Shown: in pieces, positions 1 through 7,727 of the stretch | How the letters are laid out: the number at the start of each line of letters is the position of its first letter | Numbering within the stretch: position 1 is the first letter of the stretch | Source of the DNA: CABZJG01 sp902512685 | GTDB taxonomy: Bacteria > Pseudomonadota > Alphaproteobacteria > Rhodobacterales > Rhodobacteraceae | Direction: 5' to 3' | Assembly: GCA_051201605.1 (NCBI GenBank) | Contig: CP179201.1 | Span: 186,001-250,000, forward strand | Length of the DNA stretch: 64,000 nucleotides | The notes under the pieces: model-generated | What the model was told of the DNA's origin: nothing | Database searches by the model: none | The model's input: the letters and a program-made list of their open reading frames with translations, nothing else | Translations under genes and position numbers: made by a program

Positions 1-126
1 AGGCTATGGCAGAAAAATCGGCATGTTTTATTGATAAAATATAGGAATCTGCACAGGATTGTTTGACCCTGTTGACAAACAACATTAGATACCAATTTGT
101 ATAAGAGAGCTTTTAAGGGGGTTCTG

Positions 127-681
127 GTGTCTGAAAAAGTACTGCAAGAGTTAGGTCCTGATCCATCTTTGTTATTGGTTGACGATGATGAACCGTTTTT
201 GCGCCGACTGGCCAAGGCGATGGAAAAACGCGGCTTTACCGTTGAAACAGCAGGCTCTGTTGCGGCAGGCCGGGCGATTTCAACAGCGCGCCCGCCCGCC
301 TATGCGGTGATTGATCTGCGTTTGCAAGACGGCAATGGTTTGGATGTGGTTGAGGTGCTGCGCACCAAGCGCCCCGATTGCCGCGTTGTGGTGCTGACAG
401 GCTATGGCGCCATTGCCACCGCCGTGGCTGCGGTGAAAATCGGCGCCACCGATTATCTCAGCAAACCGGCCGATGCCACCGATATTACCAACGCCCTGTT
501 GGCCACTGGTGATGACCTGCCGCCGCCGCCGGAAAACCCGATGAGCGCCGACCGCGTTCGGTGGGAACATATCCAGCGTGTCTATGAGCTGTGTGATCGC
601 AATGTGTCCGAAACCGCACGCCGGCTCAACATGCACCGCCGCACATTGCAGCGCATATTGGCCAAGCGCAGCCCACGGTAA
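127..681 (+). CDS. regA: RegA/PrrA/ActR-type redox response regulator
   Basis: DNA-binding response regulator of the RegB/RegA (PrrBA, ActSR) redox two-component family, which controls photosynthesis, respiration and carbon/nitrogen genes in alphaproteobacteria. The receiver domain has the acidic cluster D19-D21 and the phosphoacceptor D63 in YAVIDLRL. A proline-rich linker (PPPPENP) follows, then a Fis-type HTH (RNVSETARRLNMHRRTLQRI) that is nearly invariant in the family. A TTG at 97 would add ten residues. The GTG at 127 has an AAGGGGG ribosome binding site five bases upstream and gives 184 residues, the length of the Rhodobacter protein, so it is preferred. The kinase RegB is not in the window; family synteny would put regB/senC nearby, upstream of base 1. 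Confidence 0.95.
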   Translation: MSEKVLQELGPDPSLLLVDDDEPFLRRLAKAMEKRGFTVETAGSVAAGRAISTARPPAYAVIDLRLQDGNGLDVVEVLRTKRPDCRVVVLTGYGAIATAVAAVKIGATDYLSKPADATDITNALLATGDDLPPPPENPMSADRVRWEHIQRVYELCDRNVSETARRLNMHRRTLQRILAKRSPR

Positions 682-923
682 AACTGTAAATTCCCACGTC
701 GGTATTGCGTCAGTATCGCGTCAGTTTGACGGTGGTGCGAAAATTGACCGAAATTCGGCTCTAACGCTGGGTAAAATCACCTCGGATATGGGGCGTTAAC
801 CCCGTCATTTAAATCAGTCTTTTCACCGTTCTGCGGTCTAGCCATTTTGTTTTTTACAAAACTGGCTTAATACTACGCGAGTGAGGGCTAATAGCGGTAC
901 AGGGATTTACAGGAAACAGCGCG
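682..923. other. Gap with repeated GCGTCAGT motifs and a hairpin
   Basis: No gene is seen here. Positions 707-714 and 718-725 are direct copies of GCGTCAGT spaced 11 bp apart, about one helical turn. A 22-bp stretch (698-719) recurs exactly inside the GH43 gene at 44387-44408. An AT-rich hairpin at about 840-867 pairs AGCCATTTTGT with ACAAAACTGGCT around a T-rich loop. It lacks a following U tract, so it is not a classical terminator. Confidence 0.4.
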
Positions 924-1526
924 ATGGGTTTTGATATTAGGTGTACATGTGGGCGCTGCGCGATTTCATTGCGCCCTGCCTTCCCGCAGCTAAGTTTGCT
1001 TTGCGGGTGCGAAGATTGCCGGCAGGCTTTGGCATGGGGCGCCGCGCAGGGTGGCCGTTCTGCGGACCCGTTGCCGCATTTATTCCATATCTGCTCGGAC
1101 ATCACCAATGTTCAAGGGCTTGAGTTTATGCAGCCTGTACAGCTTCGCGGCGAAGCAAAATCAACACGGGTTTATTGCACCACTCGCTATGCTGTGCTTG
1201 CCGTGGATCACCCGGGCTATCAAGACCACGTGTTCATGTTTTTCAAGGGCCACTGTGACACCTCGAGCGATCTGACTTTAAAGCCTTCAGCCGCCATTTA
1301 TATGAACGATTATCGTGACAAATCGATACCCGATATTCCGGCGGACATTCCCGTATTGCAAAGCTTTCAAGACCCAAAGGACCAAAAACGGTTTAGCGCG
1401 TTGCCTGCTGTTCGTGATAGTTTTCGTATGCCTGCTGAGCCGGCGGAAGGACAAAGCCTTCGTGAATTGATCCCAAATATGCAACCGCTGAGGGTTTTGA
1501 ACCTTGCCAAAGGCGCTGCTGTTTAA
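924..1526 (+). CDS. GFA/CENP-V fold zinc protein, unknown substrate
   Basis: A 200-residue protein with cysteine spacing of the GFA (glutathione-dependent formaldehyde-activating enzyme) / CENP-V family. C7-T-C9 with C12 and C27-G-C29 with C32 are likely zinc ligands, and a further Cys sits in VYCTTR near residue 84. GFA-fold proteins in bacteria are mostly uncharacterised; only some act on S-hydroxymethylglutathione, so no reaction is assigned. The ATG at 924 follows a weak AGGAAA. The C-terminal third, from about residue 125, has no recognisable motif. The gene stands alone, running towards the minus-strand GNAT gene. Confidence 0.7.
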   Translation: MGFDIRCTCGRCAISLRPAFPQLSLLCGCEDCRQALAWGAAQGGRSADPLPHLFHICSDITNVQGLEFMQPVQLRGEAKSTRVYCTTRYAVLAVDHPGYQDHVFMFFKGHCDTSSDLTLKPSAAIYMNDYRDKSIPDIPADIPVLQSFQDPKDQKRFSALPAVRDSFRMPAEPAEGQSLRELIPNMQPLRVLNLAKGAAV

Positions 1527-1542
1527 AGGCGATTTGACAGGA

Positions 1543-2052
1543 TCAAACGGTCCGCTTTTTCCGGATCCGATCCACAAGTGTGCCGTCTGACAGGGGGATG
1601 CCCCGCAGCCTGCTGTAATCGGTAAAACCAAGCGATGTGTAAAACGCAAGGCCCCCCTGATTGTCGGCGCGGATGGTGGCATCAATGCAGCGCGCGCCCG
1701 CGCTTTGGGCGGCGGCGAGGGTTTGCGCAAAAAGCGCCTTGCCAATACCGCGCCCTTGAAAATCTGCATTCACAAAGCTGGCGATCATTGCCCAATCAGC
1801 GGGCAAGCTGTCCGGCCCGGGCCAGTTTGGGTCGCTCCACTCTAGCGATTGAAACCCGGCGATTTGGCCGCCGACCTCGGCCACAAAGCAGCTGATGGTC
1901 AAAGGCGGCGCAAGATAATGGTTGAGCAGGCGCTCTCCATCGAAAGGGTGTAAATGGGCGGTGTTGCCGCCTGTCTTAATAATCTGGTTGAGCAGCGCGG
2001 CAAGCGCGTCCGCATCCGCTGGGGTGGCCGGTCTAAGCTTGATTTGGCTCAT
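1543..2052 (-). CDS. GNAT family N-acetyltransferase
   Basis: A 169-residue single-domain acetyltransferase. The acetyl-CoA pyrophosphate-binding motif A is visible as ASFVNADFQGRGIGKALF around residues 91-108, and motif B as NQGGLAFYTSLGF around 130-142. The acceptor substrate cannot be deduced. The ATG overlaps the stop of the upstream HD-domain gene by four bases, so the two are translationally coupled. It converges on the GFA-fold gene with 16 bp between stops. Confidence 0.88.
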   Translation of the reverse strand: MSQIKLRPATPADADALAALLNQIIKTGGNTAHLHPFDGERLLNHYLAPPLTISCFVAEVGGQIAGFQSLEWSDPNWPGPDSLPADWAMIASFVNADFQGRGIGKALFAQTLAAAQSAGARCIDATIRADNQGGLAFYTSLGFTDYSRLRGIPLSDGTLVDRIRKKRTV

Positions 2053-2639
2053 AGCTCATCCAGCAGGTCTGCGTGCCGGTCAATATAAGCCTGCCGCGCC
2101 GCTTTGGGCGCGCGCAGATCAATTTTAAGACCGTTAATAAGGCTGTGATCCGGCGCCCCGAAAAACCCATCGGCTTCTTTGGCTGAAAACCCTGCGATCT
2201 GGGTGGCCTCCATCCAGGCGCTTATTTTGTCGGCCTTTTTAATCTGCTTTTTAACCGCAGTGGGCAGTTTGGCGGGCAGGCCAAAGCGAATGTGAATTGC
2301 GGCGCTTAGCCGCTCATCCAGCACCTCATAGCCCGGCCCTACGGCGGCTTTGACCGGCGAAATCATATCTCCGATGACATATTCGGGCGCATCATGCAGC
2401 AGGGCGGCAAGTCGCCACTTCGCGGGGGCTTTGGGGGCAAGCCGGGCATAGATTTCCTCGACAAGCAGCGAATGCTCGGCCACCGAATAGGCAAAATCAC
2501 CCTGGGTTTGACCATTCCAGCGCGCCACAAAAGCCAGCCCGTGGGCTATATCTTCTACCTCGATATCGACCGGCGTCGGATCCAGCAAATCGAGCCGGCG
2601 ACCCGAGAGCATTCGTTGCCATGCGCGTGGTTGTTTCAT
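2049..2639 (-). CDS. HD-domain phosphohydrolase (YfbR-like)
   Basis: A 196-residue HD-superfamily hydrolase. Metal ligands are visible as H in SVAEHSLLVEE, the HD pair in ALLHDAPEYVIGDM and a downstream D in KADKISAWME. The layout matches YfbR/YGK1-type 5'-deoxynucleotidases (dNMP to deoxynucleoside), although substrate is not provable from sequence. It is the first gene of a two-gene unit with the GNAT gene. It is divergent from ahcY across a 191-bp gap in which I recognised no known riboswitch. Confidence 0.82.
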   Translation of the reverse strand: MKQPRAWQRMLSGRRLDLLDPTPVDIEVEDIAHGLAFVARWNGQTQGDFAYSVAEHSLLVEEIYARLAPKAPAKWRLAALLHDAPEYVIGDMISPVKAAVGPGYEVLDERLSAAIHIRFGLPAKLPTAVKKQIKKADKISAWMEATQIAGFSAKEADGFFGAPDHSLINGLKIDLRAPKAARQAYIDRHADLLDEL

Positions 2640-2830
2640 TTAGGCCTCTTGCAGTTTAGATGATCTGTGCACCAAGCCGTTGGAAGGCGCAAGCTTTGCA
2701 ACCCCTGCAATGCCCCGTTTCTTTCCCGCCAGTGCCTTATTTCATGCAAAAGTGACCAGCGGCTTTACCTGATTGCCGCACGATCTAAGTTGTGCTAGGC
2801 GCCAGAAGAGAATTTTAGGAGATCGCACCC

Positions 2831-4222
2831 ATGAGCACTGATTATATTGTCAAAGACATTGCCCTGGCTGAATTTGGCCGCAAAGAATTAAATATTGCCG
2901 AAACCGAAATGCCCGGATTGATGGCGCTGCGCAAAGAATATGGCGAAAGCAAGCCACTGACCGGGGCGCGCATCGTCGGCTCGTTGCATATGACCATCCA
3001 GACCGCTGTTTTAATCGAAACATTGGTGGAACTTGGCGCGGATGTGCGCTGGGCCTCATGTAACATCTTTTCGACCCAGGACCATGCGGCGGCGGCCATT
3101 GCAGGAGGCGGAACGCCGGTCTTTGCGATCAAAGGTCAAAGCCTGACCGAGCATTGGGATTACCTTGACCGGTCGTTTTTATTCCCCGAAGGCGCGAATA
3201 TGATTTTGGATGATGGCGGCGATGCAACGCTTTATGTGTTGCTGGGCGCGCGGGTGGAAGCCGGTGAAACCGACCTCATCGAAGTGCCCACTTCCGAAGA
3301 AGAAGAGGCGGTCTTTGCACAGATTAAAAAGCGTATGGCCGAAAGCCCCGGCTGGTTCACCAAACAGCGTGATATGATCCAAGGTGTGTCCGAGGAAACC
3401 ACCACTGGTGTGCACCGGCTCTATGAGCTGGTCAAACAGGGCCAATTGCCGTTTCCGGCGATCAATGTGAACGACAGTGTGACCAAATCGAAATTTGACA
3501 ATAAATACGGCTGCAAAGAATCGCTGGTTGATGGCATCCGCCGCGCCACCGACACGATGATGGCCGGCAAAGTGGCTGTTGTGTGCGGCTATGGCGATGT
3601 GGGCAAAGGTTCGGCCGCCTCACTGCGGGGCGCGGGCGCGCGTGTTAAAGTCACCGAGGTTGATCCGATCTGCGCTTTGCAGGCTGCCATGGACGGCTTT
3701 GAAGTGGTGCTTCTGGAAGATCAGATCGCCACAGCTGATATCTTCATCACAACCACCGGCAACAAAGACGTTATCCGCATCGAGCATATGCGCGGCATGA
3801 AAGATATGGCCATCGTGGGCAATATTGGCCATTTCGATAATGAGATCCAAGTGGCGCATCTTAAAAACCACAAATGGACCAATATTAAAGAACAGGTTGA
3901 TATGATCGAGATGCCCTCGGGCAACCGTTTGATCCTGTTGTCAGAGGGCCGTCTTTTAAACCTTGGAAATGCCACGGGACATCCGTCGTTTGTGATGTCT
4001 GCCTCCTTTACCAACCAAGTGCTGGCCCAGATCGAGCTGTGGACCAAGGGCGATGATTATAATGATGACGTCTATATCCTGCCCAAGCATCTGGATGAAA
4101 AAGTGGCGCGGCTGCATTTGGACCGCATTGGCGTTAAGCTGACCACATTGGATAAAGATCAGGCTGACTATATTGGCGTGACGCCAGAGGGGCCGTTCAA
4201 GCCCGAACATTATAGGTATTAA
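2831..4222 (+). CDS. ahcY: Adenosylhomocysteinase
   Basis: S-adenosyl-L-homocysteine hydrolase (463 residues, family-typical alphaproteobacterial length). It reversibly splits SAH to adenosine and homocysteine and so relieves product inhibition of methyltransferases; it acts in the cytosol as an NAD-containing tetramer. The N-terminal substrate domain is followed by VTKSKFDNKYGCKESL, which has the catalytic Lys/Asp and Cys region. The Rossmann motif is VVCGYGDVGKGSAA around residues 250-263, and the C-terminus ends in the usual KPEHYRY. AGGAGA lies eight bases upstream of the ATG. No SAH-riboswitch consensus was recognised in the 191-bp leader. The gene is followed by a structured, terminator-bearing region. 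Confidence 0.98.
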   Translation: MSTDYIVKDIALAEFGRKELNIAETEMPGLMALRKEYGESKPLTGARIVGSLHMTIQTAVLIETLVELGADVRWASCNIFSTQDHAAAAIAGGGTPVFAIKGQSLTEHWDYLDRSFLFPEGANMILDDGGDATLYVLLGARVEAGETDLIEVPTSEEEEAVFAQIKKRMAESPGWFTKQRDMIQGVSEETTTGVHRLYELVKQGQLPFPAINVNDSVTKSKFDNKYGCKESLVDGIRRATDTMMAGKVAVVCGYGDVGKGSAASLRGAGARVKVTEVDPICALQAAMDGFEVVLLEDQIATADIFITTTGNKDVIRIEHMRGMKDMAIVGNIGHFDNEIQVAHLKNHKWTNIKEQVDMIEMPSGNRLILLSEGRLLNLGNATGHPSFVMSASFTNQVLAQIELWTKGDDYNDDVYILPKHLDEKVARLHLDRIGVKLTTLDKDQADYIGVTPEGPFKPEHYRY

Positions 4223-4261
4223 TCACTTCCGGTTTAATGGCAAAGCCTGCTGGCAAACATA

Positions 4262-4284
4262 GTGATCCGCTCTGAGCGGATCAC
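4262..4284. repeat. Perfect 11-bp inverted repeat after ahcY
   Basis: GTGATCCGCTC and GAGCGGATCAC flank a single T about 40 bp after the ahcY stop. As RNA it folds into a tight GC-rich hairpin, but no U tract follows. It could be an mRNA 3'-end stabiliser or a protein site. The GTGATCCGCTCT half also occurs, inverted, near 61154-61167. Confidence 0.55.
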
Positions 4285-4370
4285 AAGCGGATGCTGCGCG
4301 AGATTTGAACTAAATTTGCCTTACTTGGTTCTTGGTTTTTGATGCCAATTTGGGTTAGCTATAACCACCG

Positions 4371-4470
4371 TGCCAGGATGGCCGGACCTGTATTAAACAC
4401 CTGACGTGCCGTGGGAGCACAAGGGGTGGTATGAGGGTTCTGGCCACCGTGTCGGAGCCCTCATTTTTTT
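4371..4470 (+). ncRNA. Candidate small RNA or structured ahcY 3' UTR
   Basis: A roughly 100-base structured stretch ends in an intrinsic terminator and contains no plausible reading frame. A possible -10 TATAAC (4360-4365) has TTGATG 15 bp upstream, a short spacing. GTGC near 4370 can pair with GCAC near 4417-4420, and CAGG with CCTG around 4375-4390. GGTGG (4425-4429) can pair with CCACC at 4365-4369 or with CCACC at 4444-4448 inside the terminator loop, so two folds compete. It may be an independent sRNA or the processed 3' end of the ahcY mRNA. It was not matched to 6S, SRP, RNase P or tmRNA. Confidence 0.4.
4432..4470 (+). terminator. Rho-independent terminator
   Basis: TGAGGGTTC (4432-4440) pairs with GAGCCCTCA (4455-4463) with one G-U pair and a 14-base loop, followed directly by seven T residues. 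The U tract lies only on the plus strand, so it ends a plus-strand transcript about 250 bases after the ahcY stop. Confidence 0.8.
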
Positions 4471-4506
4471 ATAAAAGCGCTGCCTGTGAAAATGGCAAGC
4501 GGGTGA

Positions 4507-4544
4507 AAAGCGCCGTTCGGAAATTTGAAGCCATCCGGCGCTTT
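4507..4544 (-). terminator. Possible terminator of the acyl-CoA operon
   Basis: AAAGCGCCG and CGGCGCTTT form a perfect 9-bp stem with a 20-base loop, just past the stop of the minus-strand reductase gene at 4553. The A/T ends of the stem supply only a short U run, so termination strength is uncertain. Confidence 0.45.
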
Positions 4545-4552
4545 ATCCAAGA

Positions 4553-5593
4553 TCAGTTCACTTTGACGATCTGTTTGCCAAAGTTTTCCCCGGTTAGCAG
4601 ACCCATGAACGCCCGCGGCGCGTTTTCAAGCCCCTCGGTGATGTCCTCTTGATAGGCAATTTGGCCTTTCGCCAGCATTGGGCCAACGTCGCGCAGAAAA
4701 TCACCATAGCGGTCCCAATGATCGGAAATGATAAAGCCGTTCACTGAAAGCCGGTTCACAAGAATAGTGCGCCAAAGTTTAGGTAGATTATCCTTTTCTC
4801 CGCCTGCATTTGCACCCAAGGCCCCGGCATTATACCAGCTGATCAATCCACAAAGTGGAATGCGGCCCCCCACATTCATCAGCGGCAGCACACCTTTGAA
4901 AATCTTGCCAGCCACATTTTCAAAATAAATATCCACACCCTTTGGACAGTGCTCGGCGATGGCGGCGCGCATCGCTTTGCCGTCGGCGTATTTCGTATGA
5001 TCGAGACAGATATCAAACCCGAACTTGTCCACTGCGAGCGCGCATTTTTTTGCGCCGCCCGCAATGCCGACGGTGCGCAGCCCGCGCGCTTTGGCCACCT
5101 GACCCACCATCGAGCCAACAGGGCCGGTGGCCGCCGCAACAACAAGGGTTTCACCGGCCTTGGGCCGGCCCAGTTCGATCAACCCGTACCAGCCGGTAAA
5201 TCCGGGCATCCCAAGCACCCCAAGAGCAGTGGTGATGGGCGCCAGTTTCGGGTTAAGTTTTTGCAATTCTTTGGCCTTAAGACAGGCATGGCTGGCCCAA
5301 CCAAGCATTCCAAAAACATAATCCCCGACCGCATAATCGGCGGCATTTGAGGCCACAATTTGGCCCACGCCCCCGCCTTCCATTGTGCCGCCAAGTGGTA
5401 CCGGGTTAGCATAGGATTTTGCATCATCCATGCGGCCCCGCATATAGGGGTCAAGCGACATATAATGCACTTTGACCAGCACCTCGCCTTCGGCGGGCGT
5501 TGGCATGGGGATATTTTCCAATAGAAAATCATCATCAACAGGTGCGCCCATTGGCCTGCGGGCCAAGGCAATGCGCTGCATGGTTTCGGTCAT
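4553..5593 (-). CDS. Zinc-free MDR NADP-dependent oxidoreductase (CurA-like)
   Basis: A 346-residue medium-chain reductase of the leukotriene B4 dehydrogenase/CurA (YncB) group, which reduces the C=C bond of alpha,beta-unsaturated carbonyls with NADPH. Visible are the family motif YMSLDPYMRGRM near residue 45, the nucleotide-binding VVAAATGPVGSMVGQVAKARG around 150-170, and the absence of the zinc-ligand cysteines of alcohol dehydrogenases. It is the last gene of the minus-strand acyl-CoA operon, 11 bp after the thioesterase gene. By context it may act on an unsaturated catabolic intermediate (inference). Confidence 0.88.
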   Translation of the reverse strand: MTETMQRIALARRPMGAPVDDDFLLENIPMPTPAEGEVLVKVHYMSLDPYMRGRMDDAKSYANPVPLGGTMEGGGVGQIVASNAADYAVGDYVFGMLGWASHACLKAKELQKLNPKLAPITTALGVLGMPGFTGWYGLIELGRPKAGETLVVAAATGPVGSMVGQVAKARGLRTVGIAGGAKKCALAVDKFGFDICLDHTKYADGKAMRAAIAEHCPKGVDIYFENVAGKIFKGVLPLMNVGGRIPLCGLISWYNAGALGANAGGEKDNLPKLWRTILVNRLSVNGFIISDHWDRYGDFLRDVGPMLAKGQIAYQEDITEGLENAPRAFMGLLTGENFGKQIVKVN

Positions 5594-5604
5594 CTTATTC
5601 TCCT

Positions 5605-6027
5605 TTAGGGTGGGTTGCTGCGATAACGGAATACGCCCGTTGCGCTGGCAATTTTCGTGGACAGGTTATCGCTGATAGAGGCGTTAGCAAAAAACGTTTT
5701 GCGCCCGCCGCCGGTAAGATTGGCCGTGGCGATTAACAGGTCGCCTTTGCATTGGGCCAGATAATTGACGCTTAGATTGAGCGTCATGGCCCAGCGTGGC
5801 GGCGCACCCTTTGGGGCAAAGCAACCGGCATAGCCCATCGCTGTATCGGCCAGCGTGGCATAGACGCCCCCGTGCGGTATGCCCTGACGGTTCATCAAAA
5901 ATGCCTCTAACGGCAATTCAAGGCGGCAATAATCTTCCGACCAATCGGTCAAAACGAATCCCAGATGGTGCTGCAGCGGATAGGGGCGCTCATCAGAAAA
6001 ATGCGGGGGGTGATCCATACCGCTCAT
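5605..6027 (-). CDS. PaaI-family hotdog thioesterase
   Basis: A 140-residue hotdog-fold acyl-CoA thioesterase. RQGIPHGGVYATLADTAMGY (about residues 47-66) is the PaaI/YbgC-like active region: HGG at the helix start and an acidic residue in the long helix. Such enzymes hydrolyse aryl- or short acyl-CoA to recycle CoA when catabolic intermediates accumulate. Its start overlaps the upstream kinase-like gene by four bases. Confidence 0.87.
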   Translation of the reverse strand: MSGMDHPPHFSDERPYPLQHHLGFVLTDWSEDYCRLELPLEAFLMNRQGIPHGGVYATLADTAMGYAGCFAPKGAPPRWAMTLNLSVNYLAQCKGDLLIATANLTGGGRKTFFANASISDNLSTKIASATGVFRYRSNPP

Positions 6028-7052
6028 ACTGTTTTTGCAGCTTTTAGGCCGGCGGCAGCGAAAACCGATACATATTTGCCCACTTTCATTGCCCGCTCGG
6101 GGTTTGAGGCATTGCCGTCAAGCGCCCGCTTTTTGACACCTTGCAGAATTCCGGCCATGCGAAAAAAGCAAAATGCCAGATAAAACCCGAAACGGTCGAT
6201 CCCCGCCAATCCGCGGCGGGCACAATAAAGATCAACAAAGGCCTGATCCTCCATCAACCCCTGCGCTTTGCGGTCAATGCCGGCCAAACCGCGACCCTCA
6301 GGGCCGGGCGGCATCGCCCATTGCATAATAACAGCAGCAAGATCGGCAAAGGGATGCCCGATGGTCGACAATTCCCAATCCAGAACCGCAAGACATTGGG
6401 GGCCGGATTTTGAAAACAGCATATTGTCGATGCGGTAATCGCCATGCACCAAGGTGCGCTGCCCATCATCATCGGGTATATTGCTGCCAAGCCAGTCGAT
6501 CAGCGCATCCATATCCGGTATATGTTCGGTTTCGCTGGACTTATACTGTTTGGTCCACCGATCAGTTTGGCGCAGATAATAATTGCCATCCGGGCCAAAG
6601 TCAGAGAGCTGAGCTGTCTCAATGTCGATACTATGGATCGCGGCCAGAACGCGGTTCATTTCTTCTTGGATCGCTCGGCGGTCGTCTTGAGTGACCTCGG
6701 GTAGGGCCGGATTGTCGTAATTTATCCCATCGACCATATCCATCACATAAAAAGCAGAGCCGATTACCGCATCATCTTCACACAGAACATGCATGCGCGC
6801 GACCGGCACATCGGAGTGTTCAAGTGCCTTTTGCACCCGAAATTCGCGATCAACCGCATGCGCAGATTTGAGCAATATGCCCGGAGGTTTGCGGCGCAGA
6901 ACAAAGTCTTTGCTTGGCGTAATCAGCCGAAAGGTTGGGTTTGATTGCCCGCCGTCAAATTTCTCGGCGCGGACCGGCCCTTGAAACCCGGCCATGCGCT
7001 GGCTCAGCCAGGCGCTGACAGCTTCGGTATCTAAATGGGCAGTGTCCGACAT
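6024..7052 (-). CDS. APH-fold phosphotransferase (ACAD10/11 N-domain-like)
   Basis: A 342-residue aminoglycoside-phosphotransferase-fold protein. The glycine-containing N-lobe (FDGGQSNPTFRL) is followed by the catalytic loop LVHGDYRIDNMLF near residue 205 and the metal-binding AVLDWELSTIG near 225. This subgroup resembles the kinase domain fused to acyl-CoA dehydrogenase in ACAD10/ACAD11, which phosphorylates 4-hydroxyacyl-CoA so that it can be converted to a beta-oxidation substrate. Here it is free-standing in an acyl-CoA operon. A role with hydroxyacyl-CoA is inference; antibiotic resistance is unlikely. Confidence 0.85.
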   Translation of the reverse strand: MSDTAHLDTEAVSAWLSQRMAGFQGPVRAEKFDGGQSNPTFRLITPSKDFVLRRKPPGILLKSAHAVDREFRVQKALEHSDVPVARMHVLCEDDAVIGSAFYVMDMVDGINYDNPALPEVTQDDRRAIQEEMNRVLAAIHSIDIETAQLSDFGPDGNYYLRQTDRWTKQYKSSETEHIPDMDALIDWLGSNIPDDDGQRTLVHGDYRIDNMLFSKSGPQCLAVLDWELSTIGHPFADLAAVIMQWAMPPGPEGRGLAGIDRKAQGLMEDQAFVDLYCARRGLAGIDRFGFYLAFCFFRMAGILQGVKKRALDGNASNPERAMKVGKYVSVFAAAGLKAAKTV

Positions 7053-7061
7053 GGTTGGCCT

Positions 7062-7727
7062 TTAGCTATAGGTCAAAAACTGATGTGTTTCGGCCGTGAT
7101 ATGCGGCGTTTCATTGAACCCGTGTAGATAACATGCTTTTTGCGTAAAAATAAACCGTGTGAGCGAACAGTTTTTGACCTGCAGTTGCAATTTAATCTGT
7201 TGATCGTCTGGCGTTTGCAGCACCGAAGCCACCATTTGGCCGATCGGGCCGCCCGAACTGACCGCTAAAACCGTGGCCGGTCCCTCGCGCATGATAAATC
7301 GCCGCGCGGCCTCAATACGCCGGGCAAAATCAGCCCATTTTTCAGGAGGGTTGGCGATTTCATCGCGTTGCCATGCCAAAACGGTTTCGCGCAAGATTTT
7401 GAAATGGGTTTTGCGGTCGCTGTGCATATCCTTTGGCCCGCCGCCCATTCCAAAGCGCGCGTTCAGCAGGCCGGTAAAGTCAAATTCATTAAGCCCTGGG
7501 TGAATTTCTGGGGTAGCTTCTGCCATGCCCATGCCGAGTTGAATGCCCGCAAAAGTTTCGCGGTGGCGGTTTAAATCGCCAATCACCCAAAGGTCCGGCC
7601 GCACGCCCTGTGCGGCGATGGCCTGCCCAAGGGCAAAGCTTTGCATGTGGCCAAGATCAGACAACACATCATAATTATCAGCGCCAAAACTGGCCTGTGC
7701 ATGTCTGACCAGATAAAGCTCAGCCAT
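7062..7727 (-). CDS. Histidine phosphatase family protein
   Basis: Phosphoglycerate-mutase-like phosphatase of about 221 residues. LYLVRHAQASFG at residues 4-15 carries the RHG-type catalytic motif (here RHAQ), and a second His or basic region lies in the C-terminal half. The ATG at 7727 starts directly before the motif. The longer start at 7757 would add ten unrelated residues and a 38-bp overlap with the upstream gene, against 8 bp here. Members in this context are unstudied; dephosphorylation after the APH-like kinase is a speculative pairing. Confidence 0.8.
   Translation of the reverse strand: MAELYLVRHAQASFGADNYDVLSDLGHMQSFALGQAIAAQGVRPDLWVIGDLNRHRETFAGIQLGMGMAEATPEIHPGLNEFDFTGLLNARFGMGGGPKDMHSDRKTHFKILRETVLAWQRDEIANPPEKWADFARRIEAARRFIMREGPATVLAVSSGGPIGQMVASVLQTPDDQQIKLQLQVKNCSLTRFIFTQKACYLHGFNETPHITAETHQFLTYS

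Noticed and set aside
578..799. Plus-strand ORF of 73 codons overlapping the end of regA
   Set aside because: It is out of frame over regA and composition is not protein-like; the only notable part is the 22-bp repeat, treated as DNA.
2640..2830. SAH or SAM/SAH riboswitch upstream of ahcY
   Set aside because: The leader was read for the conserved aptamer sequences of both classes and neither was recognised; only a short TTGCA/TGCAA repeat is present.
4340..4470. 6S, SRP (4.5S) or other housekeeping RNA
   Set aside because: The SRP core GGTCAGGTCCGGAAGGAAGCAG-like sequence is absent, and neither the large 6S bubble nor usual 6S neighbours are seen. It is kept only as an unnamed candidate RNA.
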